This document shows positions 41,722-50,299 of a stretch of 64,000 nt of DNA, piece after piece; position 1 is the first letter of the stretch; each line of letters starts with the position of its first letter. The DNA lies in NCBI RefSeq assembly GCF_029392015.1, contig NZ_CP113925.1:62001-126000 (forward strand). Reading direction: 5' to 3'. Below the pieces are notes generated by a model. The model made no database searches. It had not been told where the DNA came from and saw only the letters and a list, made by a program, of their open reading frames with translations. Position numbers and translations under genes: made by a program. The stretch comes from Bifidobacterium sp. ESL0728. Lineage in GTDB: Bacteria; Actinomycetota; Actinomycetes; Actinomycetales; Bifidobacteriaceae.

Positions 41722-42351
41722 TTACTGCTTGGGCTGGCGGAAATCCCGGGGAAGCTTGTTGACGTCGACTTTGCTCGGCGGGATGCAGCCCTCGATGTTT
41801 TTGATTGCGGTGCCGGAGGCGGGCACCGATTCCTTTGCGGCCAGATCGGTGAACGTCGAGCCGATGACCACGCTCACCACCGCGTCCTGCCGCTGATCCA
41901 TCACCATTTTCGCGTCGGTCAAATTGCTGTAGACCGTATAAGCCTGCGCAATATTGTTGCGTCCGTAGTAAATAGTGGTCCGTTCGACTTTTCGCGAACT
42001 GAAATCACCCACGGTGGAGACGTTGAAATGACGGTTTTGCAGCGCGTCGCCGACCGCTTTGGCAAGGCCGACCGCTTTCGTCCCGTTCAATACGTTGACC
42101 TCAACGTTGCCGTTTGCCTGATACGCGGCCGGACTTTTAACGGGGTCGTCGGATGCGCAGACAAGCGGCGCCCCGAAATTGGTTTGCGCCTGTGGCACGC
42201 CGGCGTTGCTTTTGCCGATGGTGTGGAAGAAGACGAAGAACGAAATCACGAGCGCGACAACGAGAACGGCCGCAATCGTTGAAAACACGCGCACCTGACG
42301 GTGGTGCACATACTGCTTGCGTGCCTGGCGTTCGTCGCTAAATTGCTGCAT
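41722..42351 (-). CDS. LytR C-terminal domain (LytR_C) membrane protein
   Basis: 209 residues. A short cytosolic N-terminus, one helix (VFSTIAAVLVVALVISFFVFF) and an extracellular LytR_C domain, recognisable by VEVNVLNGTKAVGLAKAVGD and FNVSTVGDFSS. Stand-alone LytR_C proteins are common in actinobacteria and are linked to cell-wall assembly beside LytR-CpsA-Psr enzymes; the domain itself has no known catalytic role. It stands alone on the minus strand, downstream of rsmA with a 250-bp gap. Confidence 0.88.
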   Translation of the reverse strand: MQQFSDERQARKQYVHHRQVRVFSTIAAVLVVALVISFFVFFHTIGKSNAGVPQAQTNFGAPLVCASDDPVKSPAAYQANGNVEVNVLNGTKAVGLAKAVGDALQNRHFNVSTVGDFSSRKVERTTIYYGRNNIAQAYTVYSNLTDAKMVMDQRQDAVVSVVIGSTFTDLAAKESVPASGTAIKNIEGCIPPSKVDVNKLPRDFRQPKQ

Positions 42352-42600
42352 TGTTCGTTCCTGTCAACCCGTGTCTGGGCCATTCCCCGCAAGTTCGTGG
42401 ACTTACCCGACGTGCAGGGGATTTGGCGAAATATCGACGTTTTCACTCTACCGTGAGAGTGTGACGCGAGGACGGGTATTCGCGTTCGGCGGCGACAAGG
42501 CTAACAAAACCTATTCATAATATATTGTATTGAAATTCATTGGATTATAGTTACTTTTCGAATGAGCCAGAAGCTGCGAGAATAGGGCGAACAAAGAGAG

Positions 42601-44121
42601 TCAGCTTTCGGCCGCGACGGCCGCCAGTGACGCGAATTCTTCGATGGTCAGGGTCTCGCCGCGTCTGGTCGGGTCGATGCCGGCTTTTGCGTATGCCTCT
42701 GCCGGTACCAGCTTTTTCAGTGCCGCGTGCAAGGTCTTGCGGCGCTGGCCGAAAGCAGCGTCAATCAGCTGGAACACCTTCTCGCGACTGGCTTGTGCTC
42801 TAATGGGTGAGGTGGGCCGATTCGTGGTATCTGTGGATTGCGAATTTTGAAGGGCGGACTTCTTGTCGGCGTTCTGGCCGGGTTTTGTGTCGGCGTCGCT
42901 CGTCGTCTCATTTTTGCTGTTGGCGTTTTCGTCGTAGCGCGTGAACGAAACCAGCGCGGAATCGACGTTCGGCGCTGGCCAGAAGACGTTGCGACCAACG
43001 AGTCCGACGCGCTCTGCTTGCCCGTACCATGCCAGTTTCACGCTCGGAGTGCCGTAGATCTTGGAGCCGGGCTTGGCTGCAAGCCGGTCGGCCACTTCCT
43101 TCTGCACCATGACGAGGAAATGGTCGAGGTTTTCGAAGCGTTCCAGCAAAGTCAGCAATATCGGCGTCGCCACGTTATAAGGCAAATTGGAGACGAGGGT
43201 AAAGGGGTTGCCGATACTGCCACTTGTAGTGTCTGGGCAGCTGGCGGATGATTTGGCACTGCCAATATTGTAACCAGTCGTTGAAGTCTCAGATTCTGAC
43301 GCATCTTTGCTGGTAGCGTCGTTTCCCTTAACGTTCGCTAGAGAGTTGCCATTGTTGTTGCTGGAATCCGAATTTGTCTCAGTATTTATGGCCGAATGCC
43401 TACGGCCAGGTTGGCAAACATTGTTCGGCGCAAAATCTGGTAGCGTCTCGGGACTCAGGCTCATCGCGTCGGCGGTGACGATGGTAAGTCGGTCGGTCGC
43501 TTCCGGCATGAATTCGGCGACGGTTTCCGGCAGACGTTTCGCCAGCGCAGGGTCGATTTCCACCGCCGTGACGGATGCGCCGCTTTCCAGCAATGCCAAC
43601 GTAAGCGAGCCCAGGCCGGGCCCGACTTCGAGCACTTTGGTATCGGCGGAAACCCCGGCTTCGCGCACGATTCGCCGTACGGTCCCGGGGTCAATCACAA
43701 AGTTCTGCCCGAATTTCTTGGTCGGGCTGATCCCCGCTTCGCTAGCGATCCGCCGAATATCCCCCGCCCCCAGCAGGTGGCCGGTATGAGACTGTCCGTT
43801 GGCGTGAGTGGCCGAAGCGTCCCCATTTTCTGCGTCTTTCGTTCCCGATAAATGGCAGGTATGTGACCGACCGTCTGTGTGAGTGGCTGAAGCGTCGTTA
43901 TTTTCTGTTTCTTGCGTTTCCGATAAACGGTCCGATAAGTGGTCCGATAAGTGGCCGGTGTGCGACCGGTCATCTATCCGACTAGGCGGCGTCGCCTCAT
44001 TTCTCGTTTCTGCTGTGCGTTTGTTGCCGCCGGACGGAACCGTTCCAGATTGCCCCATCATGTCCCTCGTTGCTCGCTCGTTCATGCAGTCCAAATTACT
44101 CGTAGGCGTGGCGCGGCTCAT
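42601..44121 (-). CDS. rsmA: 16S rRNA dimethyladenosine transferase with large extra segments
   Basis: RsmA/KsgA dimethylates two adenines near the 3' end of 16S rRNA. The family is about 270-300 residues; this frame has 506. Core motifs are intact: KFGQNF (136-141), [10 protein letters not shown] with the AdoMet loop (164-173), [15 protein letters not shown] (312-315) and the [13 protein letters not shown] region. Extra parts are an N-terminus of about 110 residues made of three tandem repeats ([19 protein letters not shown]), a 75-residue Asn/Ser/Thr-rich insertion at 230-303, and a 40-residue insertion after FTRYDE. The start overlaps the ATPase stop in ATGA; internal ATGs at 44061 and 44058 after GAGGGA are alternatives. 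Confidence 0.9.
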   Translation of the reverse strand: MSRATPTSNLDCMNERATRDMMGQSGTVPSGGNKRTAETRNEATPPSRIDDRSHTGHLSDHLSDRLSETQETENNDASATHTDGRSHTCHLSGTKDAENGDASATHANGQSHTGHLLGAGDIRRIASEAGISPTKKFGQNFVIDPGTVRRIVREAGVSADTKVLEVGPGLGSLTLALLESGASVTAVEIDPALAKRLPETVAEFMPEATDRLTIVTADAMSLSPETLPDFAPNNVCQPGRRHSAINTETNSDSSNNNGNSLANVKGNDATSKDASESETSTTGYNIGSAKSSASCPDTTSGSIGNPFTLVSNLPYNVATPILLTLLERFENLDHFLVMVQKEVADRLAAKPGSKIYGTPSVKLAWYGQAERVGLVGRNVFWPAPNVDSALVSFTRYDENANSKNETTSDADTKPGQNADKKSALQNSQSTDTTNRPTSPIRAQASREKVFQLIDAAFGQRRKTLHAALKKLVPAEAYAKAGIDPTRRGETLTIEEFASLAAVAAES

Positions 44122-45380
44122 TGCTTTGCAGTCAGCCAGTCGATGATATTGACGATATTGATGCCGTCTTCGGTGGTCCCGGTGGAGAAATGGTCCAGCG
44201 TCAGCACCGTCTTTGGGAACGAGTCGCGCAGAGCTTGCAACGGCGCGAGCTCACGGGCGCGAACGTCAGCACCGAGCATGGTTTCCGTAACTTGGAAATA
44301 TTCTATTTTCGCGTATTTTCGTGCCACAAAATCGACTTCCGCCTTGCCGTCTGTGCCGACCTCCACCTTCCAGCCGCGGCGCAGCAGCTCGTTGCATACC
44401 ACGTTTTCGAGTTGGAAACCGAGGTCTCGGCTGGCTGAAAAGTCGTTCGCCATGTTGCGCAAGCCGGTGTCGACCGGATAGAACTTGCGAAGAGGCGTGA
44501 GCGCTTTTTTGCCCCGAAGCCCGGTTTGTGCCACGCCGTTGATGATGAACGCCTGACTCAACGCGGCGATGTAGTTTTCCACCGTTTCCGCCGAGGTCTT
44601 CCTGCCGGAGCTCACCAGTGCGCCGACGATTTTACGTGTGGAGAAAAGGTTGCCGGATGTGGAGAACAGGTACGAGACCAGGCGGTTGAGCAGAGCGATG
44701 TCGCGGATATCGAGTCGTTCGGCCACGTCGCGCAGGATGACCGTGTTGTAAATCGAGTCCAATTCACGCGCGATGATTTCCGGATTCCAGGATTGGAGTG
44801 AGAAAAGGCTTGGCATGCCGCCGAAACGCAGGTATTCCAAGAATAGATCATCGGTTGATTTTTTGGCAAGCACTTTGGCGCTGGTTTCTTTGAAATGGTC
44901 GATGAAATCGAGGTATTCGGCGAACGAAAGCGGGTAAATGTTGAAAGTGATGGTACGTCCCGCAAGCAGCGTCGCGAGATCGCTCGAAAGCAGGGCCGCG
45001 TTGGAACCGGTGATATAGACGTCGGTGTTTTCGCGTGTGTGCAGGCCGCGCACGACCTTTTCCCATTGGTCGACTTCCTGAATCTCGTCGAGGAAGACGT
45101 ACATCATCTTGCTGGGGTCGCTGCGTTCGAAGGCTTTCGAGAGTTCCCGGGTCAGTTCATCCCCGGTCTTGCGCATAGGCAGGCCGAATTCGTCGAAGCG
45201 CTTGTAGTAAATGTTGCTTTTTGGCACGCCAGTGGCTGCCAGTTCGTCGCAGATCATGCGGAGGATGGTGGATTTGCCGCAGCGGCGGACGCCTTGAAGC
45301 ACCTTGACCTGTTCCGTGCCGATGAAGGGCTTGAGTTCGGCAAGATATTGCGGTCGGAGGACGGCGGTTTTATGGTTCAT
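44118..45380 (-). CDS. DUF4143 family AAA+ ATPase, first copy
   Basis: 420 residues. N-terminal ATPase with Walker [10 protein letters not shown] (30-38) and Walker [16 protein letters not shown], followed by [19 protein letters not shown]. The C-terminal DUF4143 region ends in a PD-(D/E)XK-like part with [20 protein letters not shown]. Such ATPases are common accessory genes of unknown function. GGAG precedes the ATG at 45380. The gene separates the rpf-like gene from rsmA, which are usually adjacent in actinobacteria, so it is probably an insertion. Its upstream region carries six palindromes. Confidence 0.85.
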   Translation of the reverse strand: MNHKTAVLRPQYLAELKPFIGTEQVKVLQGVRRCGKSTILRMICDELAATGVPKSNIYYKRFDEFGLPMRKTGDELTRELSKAFERSDPSKMMYVFLDEIQEVDQWEKVVRGLHTRENTDVYITGSNAALLSSDLATLLAGRTITFNIYPLSFAEYLDFIDHFKETSAKVLAKKSTDDLFLEYLRFGGMPSLFSLQSWNPEIIARELDSIYNTVILRDVAERLDIRDIALLNRLVSYLFSTSGNLFSTRKIVGALVSSGRKTSAETVENYIAALSQAFIINGVAQTGLRGKKALTPLRKFYPVDTGLRNMANDFSASRDLGFQLENVVCNELLRRGWKVEVGTDGKAEVDFVARKYAKIEYFQVTETMLGADVRARELAPLQALRDSFPKTVLTLDHFSTGTTEDGINIVNIIDWLTAKQ

Positions 45381-45394
45381 AGTGATGCTCCAAA

Positions 45395-45616
45395 GTGTCA
45401 GTTGTAACTTACACTTTAGCATAAAATTGTAAAAGTGTAAGTTATACCTGACACTTTCATAATAAAATGTAAGAGTGTCAGTTGTAACTGATATTTCGAG
45501 GTTTGTATGCTGGAAGTTTCAGTTACGCCTGAAAGTTGATGGTGAAAACGGCAAAAGCGTCAGGTATAACTTACGTTTTACGGGATAAATATGAGAGCGT
45601 CAGGTATAACTTACAC
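45395..45616. promoter_or_regulatory. Six palindromic operators at 40-41 bp spacing
   Basis: Twenty-base imperfect palindromes of the form GTGTCAGTTGTAACTTACAC start at 45395, 45435 (GTGTAAGTTATACCTGACAC), 45475, 45516, 45557 (GCGTCAGGTATAACTTACGT) and 45597 (GCGTCAGGTATAACTTACAC). Spacing is 40, 40, 41, 41 and 40. The better copies extend to AAAGTGT...ACACTTT. The first copy lies 15 bp before the ATPase start codon. Regular phasing near four helical turns suggests cooperative protein binding on one face of the DNA. Confidence 0.85.
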
Positions 45617-45707
45617 TCTCATATTCAGGAAGACGAAGACTTACAAGTCAGATTAAGGACCTGGAATCGCGGAATGCTACCGCTATCGCTACCATCCACC
45701 ACGCGTA

Positions 45708-47240
45708 TCAGTAGCTGCCGGTTTGCAGCCAGTGGTTCCAAGCCGCTGTCGGGCTGCCGTACCTGTTGTGGATATAGCTCAAGCCCCAATCAATCTGGGT
45801 GGCGGAGTTGTCCAACCAGTCGCTGCCGAAGTCGGCCATTTTGCGACCGGGATACGACTGGGGAATGCCATAGGCGTTATTGTATGGATCATTGCGACCA
45901 TTATTGTAATACTGTGCGTTCCATCTCCAGCCGGATTCCTTGTTCCACATGTTGATGAGCGGCTGGCAATCCCCCTGGCCCCAGCCCCATCCGCTGTGTT
46001 GCATCACCATTGCGCAGGCGTAGGTCTGTGCCACCGTTCCGGAAGCATGCCACAAGCCGCCTTGGTTGGGTGTCGAAGGTGCGGGTGCCGGAGCCGGCGC
46101 AGGACTTGGTGCCGGTGCCGGCTGTGAGGGCTTGCTCGGCTGCTGTGGCTGTTGAGGTTGCTGCGGCTGTTGAGCCGGCGCGGAAGGTGTACTCGGTTGG
46201 CTGGGCTGATTTGGCTGTTGTGACGGAGCAGAAGGTGAAGGCGCGGACGGGCTCGAATTGCTCGAATTGTCATTGCCCTTGTTCGCGTCACTACTGCTGT
46301 TTGATCCGCTATCAGAGTCGGTTCCGGTTCCAGTGCTACTTCCATTGCTGCTGCTATCGCCGCCGGTTGAAGGCGCCGGAGCAGGCGCTGCCGGGCCCAC
46401 GGCCACAATCTGGTCGACCGGCACTTGCGTGACGGCTTCGGATTTGAGCGTCGAGCTTTCGGCCTGTCCGTCGACGTAGGTGACGTCGTAGACCTGCTGT
46501 TTGTTGCCGTTTTGGCCGGCCTGGCGAATCTCGGTCTGGCCGGGCTGGAGGTTCGGGTCGACCACGGTGCGCGTGGAGAACGGCAGGCTGACGTCCTTCG
46601 TCTCCTCGCCATGGGTGACGCGCTGGACGCGCAGAATGGTCTGCCCATTTTCCTCGCTGACGCTCACCCGGTCGTCTTTGCCGATGGTGATGTTTTTGGA
46701 ATCGAGAATCGAGGCGGCCGTAAGCTTGCCGTTGGGTGCCACTGAGGTCTTGCCGTCGGCGATCACCGTCACCGGGCCGGCCTTGTTGATGACGAACCCG
46801 CCGGTGAGCTGGTTATAGACGTTGCCGACGTTGACCGACACCTTTGCGGCGTTCTGATCATTGGCCTTGAAGAAGCCGAGCAGCTGGTCGGCACTCGTCG
46901 CGTAGGTCCAGAAGGGCACTTCCTGGCCCTCGATATTGATGGTGGTTTGGTAGGCGCTGCGCACGGTGACCACATCGTTATTGGTAAGCCCCGCCTGCTC
47001 GTTGGTGGAATCGATGAAATCGTGGGTTTTTGTCTTGACGCCCTGCGATTCAAGGAATCTGGGAACGCTCGCCGAATAAGTAGTGACGTTTTTGGTTTCG
47101 CCATTGACCGTCAGGGCCACGGTTTTGCGCGCGGTGATGGCGAAGAAAATGATGCTGGCCAGCAGCACCACGCCCACGCAAACCGCCACGCGAATCCTGC
47201 GCAACGTGACGAAGCGCCGCGGAGTCCATCGACGTGCCAT
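45708..47240 (-). CDS. G5-domain Rpf/transglycosylase-like cell-wall protein
   Basis: 510 residues, exported by an N-terminal signal anchor (VAVCVGVVLLASIIFFAI). DUF348-type domains (TVNGETKNVTTYSASVPRFL and the following repeat) fill residues 40-200. A G5 domain lies at about 205-285, then a Ser/Pro/Gln-rich linker to about 400. The C-terminal lysozyme-like domain includes NMWNKESGWRWNAQYYNN, with the catalytic glutamate, and NAYGIPQSYPG. This layout matches actinobacterial RpfB-like proteins, with a transglycosylase domain of the aggregation-promoting-factor type. It should cleave peptidoglycan glycan strands. The neighbour rsmA agrees with the rpfB-ksgA order of other actinobacteria. Confidence 0.88.
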   Translation of the reverse strand: MARRWTPRRFVTLRRIRVAVCVGVVLLASIIFFAITARKTVALTVNGETKNVTTYSASVPRFLESQGVKTKTHDFIDSTNEQAGLTNNDVVTVRSAYQTTINIEGQEVPFWTYATSADQLLGFFKANDQNAAKVSVNVGNVYNQLTGGFVINKAGPVTVIADGKTSVAPNGKLTAASILDSKNITIGKDDRVSVSEENGQTILRVQRVTHGEETKDVSLPFSTRTVVDPNLQPGQTEIRQAGQNGNKQQVYDVTYVDGQAESSTLKSEAVTQVPVDQIVAVGPAAPAPAPSTGGDSSSNGSSTGTGTDSDSGSNSSSDANKGNDNSSNSSPSAPSPSAPSQQPNQPSQPSTPSAPAQQPQQPQQPQQPSKPSQPAPAPSPAPAPAPAPSTPNQGGLWHASGTVAQTYACAMVMQHSGWGWGQGDCQPLINMWNKESGWRWNAQYYNNGRNDPYNNAYGIPQSYPGRKMADFGSDWLDNSATQIDWGLSYIHNRYGSPTAAWNHWLQTGSY

Positions 47241-47410
47241 CCAAACCCCCTGAAGAAATTGCCGGATATGCCGCGCATATCCATAGTCCTATCCATTCTA
47301 CAGTCTATCGGTTTCACGCTGGGGGTTGCATGCCTATCCGGGTTATGAGGTCAAGGTTTTGCAAAGAAAGCATGGCTACAGACGGCGTACTCAATGGCGC
47401 TGTCCGAAAA

Positions 47411-47690
47411 GGTGCTTTTCTCCTCACGTGGGTTATGAAGCAGTGGGAAAAGCACTAAAACGGCCTCGAAATGGTGCTTTTTCCACGGGAAGCCTGTCAA
47501 TCAGTGGGAAAAGCACTAAAACGGCCGTGGAATGGTGCTTTTCTCCTCGGTTGGGTTGTGAATCAGTGGGAAAAGCACTAAAACGGCCTCGAAAAGGTGC
47601 TTTTCTCCTCGGTTGGGTTGTGGGGCAGTGGGAAAAGCACCAAATCGGCGTTGAAATGGTGCTTTTCCCACTGGAATCCCAAAGTGCTAG
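47411..47690. repeat. 62-bp palindromic array, five units
   Basis: GGTGCTTTT starts at 47411, 47473, 47534, 47596 and 47658 (62, 61, 62, 62). The complementary arm GTGGGAAAAGCAC follows about 32 bp later in each of the first four (47443, 47504, 47566, 47628). Linker words ACTAAAACGGCCTCGAAA and CTCCTCGGTTGGGTTGTG recur. Each unit can form a hairpin GTGCTTTT/AAAAGCAC. The array lies upstream of the Rpf-like gene, whose promoter must lie within or before it. Confidence 0.9.
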
Positions 47691-47700
47691 GCACTTTTAA

Positions 47701-47777
47701 AAAGGGAAAAGGGGCGGGAGAGAAGGGGATATTCCCGCCCCTAAAGGGCGAAGCAAATTGGGGGAAGTTTCGCCCTT
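47701..47777 (-). terminator. Hairpins downstream of tRNA-Thr
   Basis: On the minus strand AAGGGCGAA/TTCGCCCTT (47777-47769 with 47752-47744) is followed by a stronger stem, GGGGCGGGAA/TCCCGCCCC (47741-47711), and a T-rich tail, TTTTCCCTTTTT. The position fits the end of the tRNA-Thr transcript. Confidence 0.6.
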
Positions 47778-48052
47778 GGACGTTGCCCCCGTATGGAAGA
47801 GGAACAACGCTTACTTACTCGAGCACGAGTAATACCGTCGGCGCCTCCTTCACGCCGGGATCGCTGTGACGTGAGGTTTACGAACCGCCACAACGCACAC
47901 AACCCACTCTCGTGGGCTTACAACAAAATCCGTTACTGCTTTAATTGAAGCGCACCGCTTGCCTCAACCGCGAACAACTACAACACACAACTCAACTGCA
48001 CACATCTACAACACAAACAACCCTTGTCTCTCACCGCAACATCGCACCGGTG
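47778..48052. other. Spacer downstream of tRNA-Thr
   Basis: About 275 bp between the terminator-like hairpins and the tRNA. It is rich in ACAAC and CACAA words on the plus strand. It contains one CTCGAG (47818). No gene or second tRNA was found. Confidence 0.4.
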
Positions 48053-48126
48053 AGCCTCCTGTCGGGATCGAACCGACGACCTGCCGCTTACAAGGCGGCC
48101 GCTCTGGCCATCTGAGCTAAGGAGGC
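48053..48126 (-). tRNA. tRNA-Thr (anticodon TGT)
   Basis: A full cloverleaf reads on the minus strand. The acceptor stem is GCCTCCT with AGGAGGC. The D arm is GCTC..GAGC. The anticodon stem GCCGC/GCGGC holds the loop CTTGTAA, anticodon TGT for ACA threonine codons. The T arm is GTCGG TTCGATC CCGAC and the discriminator base is U. CCA is not encoded, so it must be added by the CCA-adding enzyme. Confidence 0.95.
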
Positions 48127-48666
48127 GTTGGCTTCGATCGTATCCGACAAAACCAGACAGACCATTACTGTAACAGCAAGGCTCGATTACCTTGAGGCGT
48201 TCGTTTGGCTTTCGTAGTACGCGGAAATTTGAACTAAAAAATTTCATCATTCCAAACGTAATTCAAACGTTTGTGATAAGTGTTACTTAAAACGAAGTAT
48301 GACTACATTCAGGCTTGACATAAAACGTTCCACGTTTATTTTTAGTTCCGGTTTTCTATGGGTGTTAAAAAGTGATAATTACTGATATAAATGGATTTCT
48401 GGCCTCTTTTATCATTCTACGTCATATAAAATGGAGTTGCGTTTTGCGCAAAACGACTTCGCTAGACGAGACATGATTCGGCGGGTTTTGACTCGTGTTA
48501 TATTGTAAGAATGCTGCTTCTTGCACATCGTATTTGGTATTGCATTTTCGTAAATGCCACATAGCTTGTTGGGGGGTAGGAATGTTAGGACATGATCGGC
48601 CGGTATCCCGCAAGGGTCCGGCAAAGTGGACAACGTTGCTAGCGCAAAGAGTATAGAGGACAGGGC
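48127..48666. promoter_or_regulatory. Regulatory region upstream of the first DsbA-like gene
   Basis: This 540-bp AT-rich gap has the palindrome CAAACGTTTG (48264-48273). A promoter-like TTGACA (48315-48320) has a 16-17 base spacer to TATTTT, and that spacer contains the inverted repeat AAACGT/ACGTTT (48323-48337). The palindrome GTTTTGCGCAAAAC lies at 48441-48454. The two ACGTTT sites resemble LacI-family operators. The promoter would give a leader of about 300 nt before the gene at 48667. Confidence 0.45.
48582..48656 (+). CDS. Possible 24-residue leader peptide
   Basis: ATG at 48582 follows GGGGGGTAGGA and opens a 24-codon frame (MLGHDRPVSRKGPAKWTTLL...) that stops 10 bp before the next start codon. 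It is basic and has no hydrophobic stretch. It may be a translated leader that couples to the DsbA-like gene, or merely chance next to a purine run. Confidence 0.25.
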   Translation: MLGHDRPVSRKGPAKWTTLLAQRV

Positions 48667-49662
48667 ATGGCTCGGCATACACGCAATAGCTACGCACGGT
48701 CGACAGCTAATACCTCTTGGTATGGTGCCGCCGACGCTGGAGATTTGCTGATTCAGGCCCGTCGGGCGCAGGAAATCAAAGAACGTAAGCAGCGTCGTGT
48801 CGTCGGATTCATTGCTTTTGTCATTGTCGTCATTTTCGTGGCCGTTATCGGACTTGTCAGTTACCGTTCCATTGCCAAGCGCAATGCCGCACAAAATATT
48901 ACCGAGGATCAGGCTTACTCCGCGTTGCAGAGCGTAAAACTGAAGCCGAGATATACCAACGACAAAGGTGGCATACTCTTTTCGCACGAGGGATACGGTA
49001 AAAAGGCCGCCAACGCCCCGACGCTCGAAATCTACACCGATCCGATGTGCCCGGGATGCGCCGTCCTCCATCAGCAGATGGATGCGACGTTCCGTGCGTT
49101 GCTCGATGCCGGTCAGATCAATCTTGAAGTTCACCCGGTGACGTTCCTGGACAACATGTCAACCGATCATTATTCATCGCGTGCCGATAACGGCGTGGCC
49201 TATATTTCGTCCAACGACCCCGACCCCGACCATCTGCTTGACTTCCTCACCAATATCCACGCCGATGCCTTCCAGCCCGAAGAGGCGGCCAATTACAAGC
49301 CCGTGAGCAACGAACAGCTGCAGCAGCAGGCCGTGGCGTCCGGTGTTCCGGCGGATATTGCCGCCAAGGCTTTCGGCAACGAATACGAGCCGTGGCTTTC
49401 CGCAGCTGCGCAATACACATTGCGTCGGCCTGAGCTCAAGGACATCACCGGCCAGTTCAAGGGCAAGCTCACCACGCCCGTGGTGGTCATCAACGGCAAG
49501 ATGCTTGATATTTCGGGAATTTCCGACATCGGCCTCACCTATAAGGTGGCCATTCTGCAGTCCATCGGCCTTGCCAATGAAGACATCGGTATGCCCGGCA
49601 GGCAGCCGGCCATCGGCAGCAACGGCAGTCCAGCGTTCCCCAAGACCGAGCCTTCTGCGTGA
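48667..49662 (+). CDS. Membrane-anchored DsbA-like thiol-disulfide protein
   Basis: 331 residues. A cytosolic N-terminus of about 45 residues, one helix (VVGFIAFVIVVIFVAVIGLV) and an extracytoplasmic thioredoxin-like domain (Thioredoxin_4) with the redox motif CPGC at 128-131 in IYTDPMCPGCAVLHQQMD. The cis-proline region is TTPVVVINGKMLDI. It probably forms disulfides in exported proteins. AGGACAGG precedes the ATG. A close paralogue lies convergently at 50300-51256. Confidence 0.88.
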   Translation: MARHTRNSYARSTANTSWYGAADAGDLLIQARRAQEIKERKQRRVVGFIAFVIVVIFVAVIGLVSYRSIAKRNAAQNITEDQAYSALQSVKLKPRYTNDKGGILFSHEGYGKKAANAPTLEIYTDPMCPGCAVLHQQMDATFRALLDAGQINLEVHPVTFLDNMSTDHYSSRADNGVAYISSNDPDPDHLLDFLTNIHADAFQPEEAANYKPVSNEQLQQQAVASGVPADIAAKAFGNEYEPWLSAAAQYTLRRPELKDITGQFKGKLTTPVVVINGKMLDISGISDIGLTYKVAILQSIGLANEDIGMPGRQPAIGSNGSPAFPKTEPSA

Positions 49663-50223
49663 ACTTGCTGCGGTTTTGCCGGTGGGGGCGGCTTCGGCGG
49701 TAGTGGCGGTAGTGCTGGCTTTGTAATCTTGCCTGTTTTATTGCGGTTTTGTAGTTTTGTAGTTTTGTAGTCTTGCTGACGGCGAGCTGTAGGTTCTATG
49801 CGCCGCGTTGATTCGGGTTTCCGCTCCTGCTCGTTTGCTGCGGAGCTATACAGGATGGCTGATGTCGGCTGACGGATACAGTAAACAAGCCAAGTGGTTT
49901 CGCGCCGGGATACGGATACAGCAAACACGTTAAATGGTTTCGCACCGGGATGCGGATATAGAGAGATACGGTTGCCGCAAAGTTGTCAGTCAAGCGGTGA
50001 GGCCGGGACGATGGGCCTTCTGCGATGAAGCGATGAAGCCGTGAAACAGTGAAGCAGTGAAACAGTGAAGCAATAAGTCTGTTAGTAATAAAGCAATGAA
50101 GCAACAAAGTGGCAAGGCAATAAAACAACAAGTCTGTCAGTAATAAAGTAGTAAAACCTGTTAACGCTGAAACGGAGTAATCATAAAGTTGTCAATCGCA
50201 GCGATGAATCGTGCCGATAACCG
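49663..50223. repeat. Intergenic region with three kinds of short repeat
   Basis: Three TTTTGTAG words run at about 49743-49770. CGGATACAG/CGGATATAG words start at 49873, 49913 and 49953, 40 bp apart, with GTGGTTTCGCGCCGGGAT between. Seven 8-bp units of the kind GCGATGAA, ACAGTGAA and GCAGTGAA run without gaps from 50022 to 50077. AGTCTGTTAGTAATAAAG recurs at 50076 and 50131. No gene is seen between the convergent DsbA-like genes. Confidence 0.75.
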
Positions 50224-50276
50224 ACAAAACCGGCGGCAGACTGCACGCAAAAGCGTGAATCTACCGCCGGCTTTGT
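50224..50276 (-). terminator. Terminator downstream of the second DsbA-like gene
   Basis: ACAAAACCGGCGG (50224-50236) pairs with CCGCCGG and CTTTGT (50264-50276), with an inner hairpin CACGC/GCGTG. On the minus strand it is followed by TTTTGTCGG. It begins 24 bp after the gene's stop codon. Confidence 0.8.
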
Positions 50277-50299
50277 GAAGCGGGATGGTGAGAATCTTG

